Source: Arthrobacter crystallopoietes (GTDB taxonomy: Bacteria > Actinomycetota > Actinomycetes > Actinomycetales > Micrococcaceae). From it: DNA of 64,000 bases. Location: NCBI RefSeq assembly GCF_002849715.1, contig NZ_CP018863.1:310001-374000 (forward strand), written 5' to 3'. Made by a program: the position numbers and the translations under genes. Below the pieces are notes generated by a model. It made no database searches, was not told the DNA's origin, and saw nothing but the letters and a program-made list of their open reading frames with translations. The first letter of the stretch is position 1. Each line of letters opens with the position of its first letter. Shown piece by piece: positions 19,801 through 28,280 of this stretch.

Positions 19801-20598
19801 GGCGGCGTCGGCGAGGACGAAGTTGTACAGCGTCAGGCCTGCTACGGGCAGCAGCGCCAGTCCGGTACCGGTGAAGGCCATGCCGGCCGGGCGCAGCCGT
19901 GGTGCTCGCGAATAAACGCCCAAGCCGGCAGTGTAAAACAGCAGGGTCACGGCAAATATCGTTACCGCCCGGGCACCGGCAGGCACTGCGGAGCCGATGA
20001 ACAGCGCCGCCGCCGCCACGAGCAGCAGGCTCGCCGAGTAGAGGGTGATGTTGATATTGCGCAGGTCCCGCCGCTGCTTAGCCCGCACCCGTTTTCGTTC
20101 CTCCTCTTCGCGGTGAAGCGCGGCCACTGCAGGATCCAGGACGGGAGTCTGCTCCGCCCATTCAGGCGTGCCGATATCCGGCCCCGAAGTATTCGGCACG
20201 GGGAGTTGCCCTGGCATAAGACCATATCCAGACAGAGGTTGTCCCCGATGAACGCCGCGCTGTTGCCCTGCCAGAGGCACCTGCGGCATGTCCTGCGAAG
20301 GCGGGCTAAAAGCGGGACTGGGCTGCGCCGTCGTAGTCTGCGGCGAAGGTTCCGGTTGCGTGGGAACCGGTGGCGCCGGAGCCCCGCCAGCGGATGCCGC
20401 CTGGACGCCGGCAGGCTCCATTGCTGCCTGTGCATCTAGGAATCCCTGACGGTAGCCCTCCTCATACACCTGGGCCGGCGGAGGCAGCTTGGCCGCCCAA
20501 TGTCCCGGGGCTTCTCTGGCACCGGCACTACGAAGGCTGATGAACCAGCCCGCAATAAACGCCACGCCGGCCAGCACGATGACCGCGAATAGCTCCAT
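16834..20598 (-). CDS. Giant polytopic membrane protein (1254 aa) of unknown function
   Basis: One N-terminal transmembrane helix (residues 4-22), a Pro/Gln/Thr-rich cytoplasmic or periplasmic linker (about 35-165), a basic coiled segment (EEEERKRVRAKQRRDLRNI), then roughly 30 closely packed hydrophobic helices to the end. No catalytic motif or ATPase signature found. Similar large proteins of unassigned function occur in Micrococcales and Streptomyces (recognition from memory, not searched). The start is the ATG at 20598 after GGGGG; a TATACT at 20645-20640 may be the -10. It is probably cotranscribed with the 46-residue gene. Flipping, channel or envelope-sensing roles are all possible; none is supported. 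Confidence 0.85.
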   Translation of the reverse strand: MELFAVIVLAGVAFIAGWFISLRSAGAREAPGHWAAKLPPPAQVYEEGYRQGFLDAQAAMEPAGVQAASAGGAPAPPVPTQPEPSPQTTTAQPSPAFSPPSQDMPQVPLAGQQRGVHRGQPLSGYGLMPGQLPVPNTSGPDIGTPEWAEQTPVLDPAVAALHREEEERKRVRAKQRRDLRNINITLYSASLLLVAAAALFIGSAVPAGARAVTIFAVTLLFYTAGLGVYSRAPRLRPAGMAFTGTGLALLPVAGLTLYNFVLADAASSWLITALVGTAAYAYAAVRMQSRVVAYLSLPFFISIAWSAVAVLGGALVWYFTFSIALAVGFSLVSYFRPRWMPGVYAAALVEVHRYLTPLAVLAAFFVGDQLQAGDYALLLAMATGYYGTMLFTGGGQDKLANTYGLRIAVTLAAMYLVVAAGGSWPWALFTVATALALQAAAMAVFGPVWLRFLKDQPWVRHRTSDGSGSAESIFRIDLGTVFVLQILLTLLQILDGIGAAGRPGPEPVLMLLVLAASVFTIAWKIRGWTEPLIVLPVLSAVVLLEWHNPWRQELLLGLALAYLLARIRVSAGQERLWAVSAARGAATLLLPITALTHLPQLGMEQDLTGRAALLVLSLGFVMNQVASTVLLDRGVGSAAPRLTVLVSAALGFGSTCGLIAAELSSDPGLQDSGVQLGYVAFWAWTAAGVASSFMLTPRVRHDPAKSERRAETTLDAPVGLMEPLAPVVLAAGALLGTSFLGIRGYEILVGVALVYAAAMAAVLRNRGRKGVYLLAAQLSLTGLVALIGQDLDASIHVIFVLVACTTALQETARLLVRRWLGEYGMQRASAWLGLALLTVLPWVYAAAVAAPQRDVVVLQLLLLIAVAAAHFGQRQGAGSSGYVSVYGLAALVAVVTDAAPLADTGWLPALLSADGGSVAALLFGTVAAVLRVFRPGERLRYLLLAGTAVFTLEALALSLVEDAWMTPVALLGAAVLFFILSHREELPWLYAGGAVSVLGAALALMQRLQESALLDFASGPAQWLAAAWLAAVLLYGFRLTLREREDADPVRAVILTGVALGVLGLVSLLAIFPGPTAIAASLSIIVAAALAVIETPERARETAAEGAFLVFVLAVQRLYAVAAGWIDPFWALQWWVVAGALVAADEFVRGRDQRGTVVLAVAAGGLSLSGFGTIILSDAGKQVWALLGHGGLLVAGVMLSRKLFTVWGAVGIALALLWFMRGFTFLLLAVAALALLAFAVWKLMRHAKQDAERQ

Positions 20599-20639
20599 AT
20601 CCCCCGGACCTCTTCATTTTTTTTGAGACTGTTCCGCCC

Positions 20640-20645
20640 AGTATA
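20640..20645 (-). promoter_or_regulatory. Possible -10 element of the giant membrane protein gene
   Basis: TATACT on the minus strand, about 42 bases before the ATG; no good -35 partner 17 bases upstream. Confidence 0.3.
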
Positions 20646-20835
20646 TGAGCCGTTAGGCGCGGCACCGCAGCCGCACTCCATGGCTGTGGATAAGCAGCAG
20701 CACGTCCGCCACCAGGGGCGATTCGGGCAGTCCGGTGCATGCTCAAATTTGTCGCTGTTGGGCCGGTCCGAAGAGCTCAGGGAAGACTATTCTGTAGATG
20801 TCCGCACGCCGATTGCACGAAGGGAGTTGGACGCA

Positions 20836-21216
20836 GTGCTCAGCACTACCAAAATGACCGCGGTCCTGCCCGTGAAAGATCTGGACCGCGCACGCGATTT
20901 CTACGAGAAGTCCCTAGGCCTCGAACCCCAGGGCCTCATGGATGACGACACCTTCATTTTCTCCGCCGACGGAGCCACCGCGCTCGAACTGCTGCGGCGG
21001 CCGGATGCCACTCCGTCGCAGAACACTGCCGTCAGTTTCGAAGTAGCCGATCTGGAAGCAGAGATGAAGGATCTTGAGAGCCGGGGCATCAGGTTCGAAG
21101 ACTACGACCTGCCGGGTCTGAAGACCGTCAACCACATCGCAACCAGCGACAATCTCCGCTGCGCGTGGTTTGCCGATCCGGAAGGCAACGTTCTCTGCCT
21201 CCACCAACCCGTCTGA
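20836..21216 (+). CDS. VOC (glyoxalase/bleomycin-resistance/dioxygenase) family protein
   Basis: 126 residues. Two beta-alpha-beta-beta-beta modules: TAVLPVKDLDRARDFYEKSLGLEP at the start and VADLEAEMKDLESRGIRFEDYD with AWFADPEGNVLCLHQ at the end (in parts). Metal-ligand positions are only partly conserved, so the substrate cannot be named. GTG at 20836 is preceded by AAGGGAG at about ten bases; an ATG six codons later is the alternative. Ends before a bidirectional terminator shared with tuf. Confidence 0.85.
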   Translation: MLSTTKMTAVLPVKDLDRARDFYEKSLGLEPQGLMDDDTFIFSADGATALELLRRPDATPSQNTAVSFEVADLEAEMKDLESRGIRFEDYDLPGLKTVNHIATSDNLRCAWFADPEGNVLCLHQPV

Positions 21217-21288
21217 GAGGAGTTCAGCCTGCACGAACTGCCCGACCAGCCCGGAGCAGCGAGAGCCGGCCAATGAGAGTTAAGACAG

Positions 21289-21320
21289 AAAACCCCCGCT
21301 GCGTGAACAGCGGGGGTTTT
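21289..21320. terminator. Bidirectional intrinsic terminator between the VOC gene and tuf
   Basis: Perfect 13-base stem AAAACCCCCGCTG / CAGCGGGGGTTTT with a 6-base loop; A-run on one side and T-run on the other serve both converging genes. Confidence 0.93.
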
Positions 21321-21374
21321 CCTGGTCTCATTCCGGTGCAGCTGCACCGGGCCGATTACCCAAGAACCAAGTAA

Positions 21375-22565
21375 TTACTTGATGATCTTGGTAACGCGAC
21401 CGGATCCAACGGTGCGGCCACCCTCACGGATAGCGAAGCCGAGGCCCTCTTCCATAGCGATCGGCTGGATGAGCTCAACGGTCATCTCAGTGTTGTCGCC
21501 GGGCATAACCATTTCCGTGCCTTCCGGCAGGGTGATAACGCCGGTTACGTCCGTGGTACGGAAGTAGAACTGCGGGCGGTAGTTCGAGTAGAACGGGTTG
21601 TGGCGTCCGCCTTCATCCTTGGACAGGATGTAGACGTTGGCTTCGAAGTCGGTGTGCGGGGTGATGGAACCCGGCTTCACGACAACCTGGCCACGCTCTA
21701 CGTCTTCGCGCTTGATACCGCGGAGCAGCAGACCACAGTTCTCGCCGGCCCATGCCTCGTCGAGCTGCTTGTGGAACATCTCGATACCGGTAACCGTGGT
21801 CTTCTGGACCGGACGGATACCGACGATCTCGACCTCGGAGTTGATGGCGAGGGTACCACGCTCGGCGCGGCCGGTAACAACGGTACCGCGGCCGGTGATG
21901 GTGAAGACGTCCTCGATCGGCATCAGGAACGGCTTGTCCTTGTCGCGGATCGGGTCCGGAACGTTTTCGTCAACGGCTTCCATCAGGTCCTCAACGGACT
22001 TGACCCACTGCGGATCGCCTTCCAGAGCCTTCAGGCCGGAAACGCGCACGACGGGAGCGTTGTCGCCGTCGAACTCCTGGGAGCTCAGCAGTTCGCGAAC
22101 TTCCATTTCCACGAGGTCGAGGAGCTCTTCGTCTTCAACCATGTCGGACTTGTTCAGCGCGACCAGCAGGTAGGGAACACCAACCTGGCGGGCCAGCAGA
22201 ACGTGCTCACGGGTCTGAGCCATCGGGCCATCGGTAGCGGCAACCACGAGGATTGCGCCGTCCATCTGAGCTGCACCAGTGATCATGTTCTTGATGTAGT
22301 CAGCGTGACCGGGGGCGTCTACGTGTGCGTAGTGGCGCTTCTCGGTCTGGTATTCGATGTGCGAGATGTTGATGGTGATACCGCGCTGGCGCTCTTCCGG
22401 GGCAGAGTCGATAGCTGCGAAGTCACGCTGCTCGTTGAGATCGGGGTACTTGTCAGCAAGTACCTTGGAAATAGCAGCGGTCAACGTGGTCTTACCGTGG
22501 TCAACGTGACCGATGGTGCCAATGTTGACGTGCGGCTTAGTCCGCTCGAACTTTGCCTTCGCCAC
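21375..22565 (-). CDS. tuf: Elongation factor Tu
   Basis: 396 residues. It delivers aminoacyl-tRNA to the ribosome. G motifs: [10 protein letters not shown] (G1), the RGITI effector (G2), DAPGHADY (G3), NKSD (G4). Domain 3 ends with [11 protein letters not shown]. Start is GTG at 22565 with CTAGGAGGAA upstream. A 226-base gap with its own promoter and a leader hairpin separates it from fusA. Confidence 0.98.
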   Translation of the reverse strand: MAKAKFERTKPHVNIGTIGHVDHGKTTLTAAISKVLADKYPDLNEQRDFAAIDSAPEERQRGITINISHIEYQTEKRHYAHVDAPGHADYIKNMITGAAQMDGAILVVAATDGPMAQTREHVLLARQVGVPYLLVALNKSDMVEDEELLDLVEMEVRELLSSQEFDGDNAPVVRVSGLKALEGDPQWVKSVEDLMEAVDENVPDPIRDKDKPFLMPIEDVFTITGRGTVVTGRAERGTLAINSEVEIVGIRPVQKTTVTGIEMFHKQLDEAWAGENCGLLLRGIKREDVERGQVVVKPGSITPHTDFEANVYILSKDEGGRHNPFYSNYRPQFYFRTTDVTGVITLPEGTEMVMPGDNTEMTVELIQPIAMEEGLGFAIREGGRTVGSGRVTKIIK

Positions 22566-22600
22566 GGGTTCCTCCTAGAACGTTTTGAGAAGAATTGCTC

Positions 22601-22625
22601 TTCGGTAACGCTTTTCGTTACCGAA
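22601..22625 (-). promoter_or_regulatory. Perfect hairpin in the tuf leader
   Basis: TTCGGTAACG (22601-22610) and CGTTACCGAA (22616-22625) form a 10-pair stem with a 5-base loop, 35 bases before the tuf start. In minus-strand RNA it lies near the 5' end of the transcript predicted from the promoter at 22635-22664, so it may protect the mRNA end or regulate initiation (inference). Confidence 0.6.
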
Positions 22626-22634
22626 ACCTGAACA

Positions 22635-22664
22635 AGTCTACTTCGGGCTTTTGTATTTGGTGAA
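22635..22664 (-). promoter_or_regulatory. Predicted tuf promoter
   Basis: TTCACC (22664-22659) and TAGACT (22640-22635) separated by 18 bases. TAGACT is a good actinobacterial -10. The start point would be near 22628, just at the leader hairpin. Allows tuf transcription independent of rpsL-rpsG-fusA. Confidence 0.55.
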
Positions 22665-22791
22665 ATTACAGATTTCTTCAGGTACCGGCAACTTGCCGTT
22701 ACCCTCGGCCTGCGGTGCAGCGGGCCGCCCACCGGAGTGACCGGCCCACTGCGTTTGGTGTTGCCCCGGCGAACCGGGACACTACCGGAAC

Positions 22792-24906
22792 TTACTCGCC
22801 GCGCGTCTTCTGGATGATCTCGTCGGCAACTGCCTTCGGGACCTCAGAGTAGCTCTCGAACTGCATCGAGTACACAGCACGGCCCTGCGTCTTGGAACGC
22901 AGGTCGCCGATGTAGCCGAACATCTCGGACAGCGGCACGTTGGCGCGGACAACCTTCACACCCGAGGCATCTTCCATGGACTGGATCATGCCACGGCGGG
23001 AATTCAGGTCACCGATGACGTCGCCCATGTATTCCTCAGGGGTACGTACTTCAACGGCCATCAGCGGTTCGAGCAGGACCGGGTTGGCGCGCTTGACGCC
23101 TTCCTTCAGTACCTGGGAACCGGCGATCTTGAACGCCATTTCCGAAGAGTCGACGTCGTGGTAGGCGCCGTCAAGCAGAGTGGCCTTCACGCCGACCAGC
23201 GGGTAGCCAGCCAGCACACCGAGCTGCAGGGCACTCTGGATACCTTGGTCCACCGAGGGAATGTACTCGCGGGGGATACGGCCACCAGTGACCTTGTTCT
23301 CGAATTCGTAGAAGACGCCTTCGGAAGTGTCCAGCGGCTCGAAGGCCACCTGGACCTTTGCGAACTGGCCGGATCCACCCGTCTGCTTCTTGTGGGTGTA
23401 GTCGACCTTGTCGACAGCCTTCTTGATCGTTTCCCGGTACGCCACCTGCGGCTTACCAACGTTGGCCTCGACCTTGAACTCGCGGCGCATGCGGTCCACC
23501 AGGATGTCCAGGTGGAGCTCGCCCATGCCGCCGATTTCGGTCTGGCCGGTGTCTTCGTTGAGGCTGACGGTGAACGTCGGGTCCTCAGCGGAGAGCTTCT
23601 GGATGGCTGTGGACAGCTTCTCCTGGTCGCCCTTGGTCTTCGGCTCGATGGCCACGAAGATCACCGGCTCCGGGAAGGACATCGATTCGAGGACGATCGG
23701 GGCATCGGGTGCACACAGGGTGTCGCCTGTGGTGGTGTCCTTGAGGCCGATGACGGCGTAGATGTGGCCGGCATGCAGCTCGTCGACCGGCATTTCCTTG
23801 TTGGCGTGCATCTGGAACAGCTTGCCCAGGCGCTCCTTCTTGCCCTTGGTGGAGTTCAGCAGCTGCTGACCCGCCACGGCCTTACCGGAGTAGACGCGGA
23901 TGAAGTTCAGCTGACCGAAGAACGGGTGCGCGGCAATCTTGAACGCAAGCGCGGAGAACGGCTCGTCCTCGCTCGGCTTGCGCGTCAGTTCCTTTTCTTC
24001 GTTCTGCGGGTCGTGGCCGATCATCGACGCAACGTCCAGCGGGGAAGGCAGGTAATCGATGACGGCGTCCAGCATCGGCTGCACACCGCGGTTCTTGAAC
24101 GCGGAGCCACAGAAGACCGGGTAGATCTCCGAGTTGACAACCATCTTGCGGATACCGGCCTTGAGCTCCTCGATGGAAGGCTCTTCGCCTTCGAGGAACT
24201 TGTTCATCAGCTCGTCGGAAGATTCTGCAACATCCTCGACCAGCTTGGCGCGGTATTCCTCGGCCTTGGCCTGCAGCTCCGCCGGAATCGGGCCGGTCTC
24301 GTAGGCAGCACCCATGGTGACGTCACCCTTGGCATCGCCGGGCCAGGTCAGTGCCTTCATGGTCAGCAGGTCCACAACACCGACGAACTCGCTCTCGGAG
24401 CCGATCGGCAGCTGCATGACCAGCGGCTTGGCACCCAGGCGGTTGATGATGGTGTCAACGGTGTAGTAGAAGTCCGCACCGAGCTTGTCCATCTTGTTGA
24501 CGAAGCAGATACGCGGCACTTCGTACTTGTCGGCCTGGCGCCACACAGTCTCGGACTGCGGCTCGACGCCTTCCTTGCCGTCGAAGACTGCAACGGCACC
24601 GTCGAGGACCCGCAGGGAGCGCTCGACCTCAACCGTGAAGTCCACGTGGCCCGGGGTGTCGATGATGTTGATCTGGTTCTGGTCCCAGAAGCAGGTCACC
24701 GCGGCAGAGGTGATGGTGATGCCGCGTTCCTTTTCCTGCTCCATCCAGTCCGTCGTCGAAGCACCGTCGTGCGTTTCGCCGATCTTGTGGCTCACACCCG
24801 TGTAGAACAGGATGCGCTCCGTAGTGGTGGTCTTGCCGGCATCGATGTGGGCCATGATGCCGATATTGCGGACCTTATTAAGGTCGGTAAGCACGTCGAG
24901 TGCCAC
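22792..24906 (-). CDS. fusA: Elongation factor G
   Basis: 704 residues. Translocase GTPase. [19 protein letters not shown] (G1), DTPGHVDF (G3), NKMDK (G4); domain IV has [16 protein letters not shown] and the C-terminus [19 protein letters not shown] start at 24906 with AAGGGAG upstream. 84 bases after rpsG; that gap has a 10-pair stem (ACGACGGCGG / CCGCCGTCGT). Confidence 0.98.
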   Translation of the reverse strand: MALDVLTDLNKVRNIGIMAHIDAGKTTTTERILFYTGVSHKIGETHDGASTTDWMEQEKERGITITSAAVTCFWDQNQINIIDTPGHVDFTVEVERSLRVLDGAVAVFDGKEGVEPQSETVWRQADKYEVPRICFVNKMDKLGADFYYTVDTIINRLGAKPLVMQLPIGSESEFVGVVDLLTMKALTWPGDAKGDVTMGAAYETGPIPAELQAKAEEYRAKLVEDVAESSDELMNKFLEGEEPSIEELKAGIRKMVVNSEIYPVFCGSAFKNRGVQPMLDAVIDYLPSPLDVASMIGHDPQNEEKELTRKPSEDEPFSALAFKIAAHPFFGQLNFIRVYSGKAVAGQQLLNSTKGKKERLGKLFQMHANKEMPVDELHAGHIYAVIGLKDTTTGDTLCAPDAPIVLESMSFPEPVIFVAIEPKTKGDQEKLSTAIQKLSAEDPTFTVSLNEDTGQTEIGGMGELHLDILVDRMRREFKVEANVGKPQVAYRETIKKAVDKVDYTHKKQTGGSGQFAKVQVAFEPLDTSEGVFYEFENKVTGGRIPREYIPSVDQGIQSALQLGVLAGYPLVGVKATLLDGAYHDVDSSEMAFKIAGSQVLKEGVKRANPVLLEPLMAVEVRTPEEYMGDVIGDLNSRRGMIQSMEDASGVKVVRANVPLSEMFGYIGDLRSKTQGRAVYSMQFESYSEVPKAVADEIIQKTRGE

Positions 24907-24990
24907 AGTTTCTCCCTTTTTAGGTGAGCCCCAACCAACGACGGCGGTGGGCAGCTGAGCCAGCCAGCCGCCGTCGTCGGTAGAGGTTTT

Positions 24991-25461
24991 TTACCAGCGG
25001 TAGTGGGCGAAGGCCTTGTTGGACTCGGCCATCTTGTGGGTGTCTTCGCGACGCTTCACAGCGGCACCGAGACCGTTCGAGGCGTCCAGAATCTCGTTCA
25101 TGAGGCGCTCGGTCATGGTCTTCTCGCGGCGGGCCTTGGAGTAGCCAACCAGCCAGCGCAGGGCCAGAGCCGTGGCGCGGCCCGGCTTGACCTCAACGGG
25201 AACCTGGTACGTGGCGCCACCGACGCGGCGGGAGCGGACCTCGAGGGTAGGCCGGACGTTGTCCATGGCCTTCTTCAGAGCGGCAACGGGATCGCCACCG
25301 GTCTTGGTCTGGACACCTTCAAGGGCACCGTAAACGATGCGCTCCGCGGTGGACTTCTTGCCGTCGACCAGAACCTTGTTGATCAGCTGGGTGACCATGG
25401 GGGAACCGTGGACGGGATCTACAACTAGCGGCCGCTTGGGGGCCGGACCCTTGCGGGGCAT
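24991..25461 (-). CDS. rpsG: 30S ribosomal protein S7
   Basis: 156 residues, standard length. It organises the 30S head. [26 protein letters not shown] and [16 protein letters not shown] (in parts) identify it. ATG one base after the rpsL stop. Confidence 0.98.
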   Translation of the reverse strand: MPRKGPAPKRPLVVDPVHGSPMVTQLINKVLVDGKKSTAERIVYGALEGVQTKTGGDPVAALKKAMDNVRPTLEVRSRRVGGATYQVPVEVKPGRATALALRWLVGYSKARREKTMTERLMNEILDASNGLGAAVKRREDTHKMAESNKAFAHYRW

Positions 25462-25462
25462 A

Positions 25463-25837
25463 TTACTTCTTCTCCATCTTCGCGCCGTAGCGGCTACGAG
25501 CCTGCTTGCGGTTCTTCACGCCCTGGGTATCGAGTGCACCACGGACGATCTTGTAACGGACACCCGGAAGGTCCTTAACACGGCCGCCGCGAACAAGCAC
25601 GATGGAGTGTTCCTGCAGGTTGTGGCCTACACCGGGGATGTATGCGGTAACTTCGATGCCACCGTTGAGGCGGACACGGGCTACCTTACGAAGAGCGGAG
25701 TTCGGCTTCTTCGGGGTGGTGGTGTAAACGCGGGTGCAGACGCCGCGCTTCATGGGGCTGCCCTTAAGCGCGGGCGCCTTGGTCTTATTGACCTTGGGTG
25801 AGCGGCCCTTGCGGACCAGCTGGTTAATCGTAGGCAC
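25463..25837 (-). CDS. rpsL: 30S ribosomal protein S12
   Basis: 124 residues. Decoding-centre protein. [19 protein letters not shown] and [16 protein letters not shown] carry the Lys residues (43 and 88 in the usual numbering) whose mutation gives streptomycin resistance; both are wild type. Start is GTG at 25837 with GGAGAT upstream. First gene of the str operon. TAGACT at 26071-26066 is a possible -10 about 230 bases upstream, but its -35 is poor. Confidence 0.98.
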   Translation of the reverse strand: MPTINQLVRKGRSPKVNKTKAPALKGSPMKRGVCTRVYTTTPKKPNSALRKVARVRLNGGIEVTAYIPGVGHNLQEHSIVLVRGGRVKDLPGVRYKIVRGALDTQGVKNRKQARSRYGAKMEKK

Positions 25838-26102
25838 TTACGTGATCTCCGTTTATCTAGGCTTTGCCCCGCCACTTTTGCGAGGCCAGGCACTTTCCAG
25901 TCGTCTCCACGCCTACTGCGGATTGAAACGACCGTAGGCATGCAAAGGTGTGGCATTCACCGCGCAAGAACCCCGCGGACCGGAAACAGGCTCCATCCCA
26001 AATTCCCAACCTGCGGAAACTTCGGAACGGCCTTCATCCACTGCCACACAAAACAATCGGGTAATAGTCTATCAGAGATTAACGAAGCATCTGACAGCAG
26101 GC

Positions 26103-28225
26103 TCACTGCGCCTCTTCCATGGCCGCGAGCATCTCTTCCTCGAGCCGCGGCGCCAGCGTCTTCATGTAGGTCCTGGTGATGTGGTTCTTGTCCGCGTAGA
26201 GCAGCACGTTGCCGATCACGGCCGGGCAGGAATCCTCCCCGCAGAAGGCGTCCGAGAGGTCCAGCACCCGCGCCCGGGGCGCCAGTTCCGCGGCTTCGCG
26301 CGTGAGGTCCTGGCCGTCGAACCCTTCGCTGCGCGGCTGGTTGCACTCCTGCGGTTCCTCGTAGGATTGCGCGACACAGTCCGGGGCGATGGCCCCTTCG
26401 CGCGGCCGCGGCGTGTCCATCAGGGGAAAAACGTCGATTCCGGCGTCGGCCAGCGCGTTCCAGTTCTCGGCAAAGCCGGCAGCTCCCGGGCGGTGTCCGG
26501 TGCCGGAATCCACGAAGTTCACGTTGGCGTAGTAGGAAGTGACGACGGCGTCCACGTCTCCCCTGTCGATGATCCGGTCCAGGGTTTCGCGGTTCGGCTC
26601 GGTGCACTGCAGGTCGTCGTCCCGTTCGGCCACCCGCATTTCCGTGGTGAAGGGGCACGAGTTGTGCAGGTACGTCACCAGCCGCCAGTCCTGTTTTTCG
26701 GCAACCGGCTCCAGCGCGGCAAACCATTGCGCGGCGTGCGAGTCTCCCACCAGTGCCACGGTCTTCTCCGCATCCTCGTCCCCGAATTCGCATTCCTTCG
26801 TGTCCGGATCCGAAGCCAGCGAGGCACAGTCGCCGACGTCGAAATTATCTTCCTTCGCCAGACTGGGGTCCGGCACGATTACATCGGAATCAGCGGCGAA
26901 CGCGCGGTCCGCGGCGGGTGACATTGCCTCTGCTCCGAAGTCCTCCGGAGGTGCGGCCAGCAGCGCCGATGTCTGGACTGCGCGTTCCGCCAGGATCCGC
27001 TCCTGCTGGTTGCCCGGAACGAAGGCCAGCGTGCCCACCAGCGCGGTGGCGGCGGCTCCGGCGGCCAGCGGGCGCCAGGCCTGGGAATTGAGCCAGCCGA
27101 ACCGCCGCACCGGGGTTTCCACATAGTAGTAGCTCAGCGCGGCGAGGCCGAAGGACGCCGCCAGGAGCGCCAGGCTGGCCACTGGCCGGGCTCGCTGCCG
27201 GCCACCGTCTTGTAGAAGACGATCAGCGGCCAGTGCCACAGGTACAGGGAGTAGGAGATGTTGCCGGTCCACTGCACGGGTTTCAGGTCAACCAGCCGGT
27301 GCAGCGAAAGCTCTCCGCCGGTGCGGCCGGCGGCAATGATCGCCATGGTGCCCAGGACCGGGAGCAGTGCGGCGGTGCCGGGGAAGGGCGTCGAACCATC
27401 CAGCAGGAAAGCCGCGGCCAGGATCGCGGCCAGGCCTGCGGCCGCCAGGATGCTGCGCAGGTGGGGCAGGCGGTCCGTGTAGGTCAGGGTGAGTGCCAGC
27501 AGTCCGCCAAGCCCGAGTTCCCAGATCCGGGTTGGCGTAATGAAGTACGCAGCCGGGCTGCCGCTGGCGGTGTACCAGATACCGAAAACCAGCGAGGCCG
27601 CGGTGACCAGCGCGAAGAGCAGGCCCGCGCAGCGGGTGACCGAGTAACTTGCACGGCGCAGCTGCCCGCCGGCCTGCAGCCGCGCGTTGGACCTGCGGAC
27701 CAGGTAGGCCGCCAGCAGGACCAGGAGCGGCCAGAACACATAGAACTGCTCCTCCACAGCAAGCGACCAGAAGTGCTGAAGGGCGGTGGCAGACTCCGTG
27801 GCGGCCAAGTAGTCCACCGAATTGGAGGCCAGCGCCCAGTTCTGCACGTAGAACGTGGAGGCCAGCGCCTGGATGCCGATCTGCGGCCACTGCGTCATCG
27901 GAGCGATCATCAGCGTGACCACCAGGACAACGACGACGGTGAGCAGCGCTGCGGGCAGGATGCGCCGGATGCGTGCGGCCCAGAAGTGGCGCAGCGATAT
28001 GGTGCCGGTTTTGGCCACCTCGCGCAGCATGTGCCCGGTGATCAGGAAGCCGGAAATGACGAAGAAAACGTCGACGCCGACAAACCCGCCGGGCAGCCAG
28101 CCCGGCTGAAGGTGGTAGACCACCACCATCAGGACTGCCAACGCCCGCAAGGCCTGGATTTCGGGCAGGAACTTGCGTACTTTTCCTTCCGCCTGTTTGG
28201 TCTCCATGGCTGCTAAGTCAGTCAT
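26103..28225 (-). pseudogene. Acyltransferase-3/SGNH-domain membrane acyltransferase, frameshifted copy
   Basis: Two overlapping frames together match the intact neighbour at 28281-30392. The first (from about 28225) gives the ten-helix acyltransferase-3 domain (FLPEIQALRALAVLMVVVYH, VDVFFVISGFLITG, HFWSLAVEEQFYVFWP, SYSLYLWHWPLIVFYKTV in parts). The second carries the last helices (LLAASFGLAALSYYYVETPVRRFGW) and the SGNH esterase-like domain (VALVGDSHAAQWF, DKNHITRTY). The switch falls at about 27172-27180, where TGGCCAGC seems to lack one base relative to TGG-xxx-AGC in the paralogue. The start is uncertain (28255, 28225 or 28207). It is either a genuine decayed copy or a sequencing error. 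Confidence 0.8.
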
Positions 28226-28280
28226 GCCCAGGTAAACAAACGGTGCATTCGACATGAACGCGGCATACTTCTGCTGCGTT

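Noticed and set aside
20685..20693. TGTGGATAA, a perfect DnaA box (TTATCCACA on the minus strand)
   Set aside because: Single copy. A 9-base match is expected about once in two windows of this size, so no origin is proposed.
27134..28255. Reading the first acyltransferase half as an independent, complete gene
   Set aside because: Its last residues (WRSWRRPSASPR) are out of frame with the paralogue, and the missing domain continues at once in another frame.
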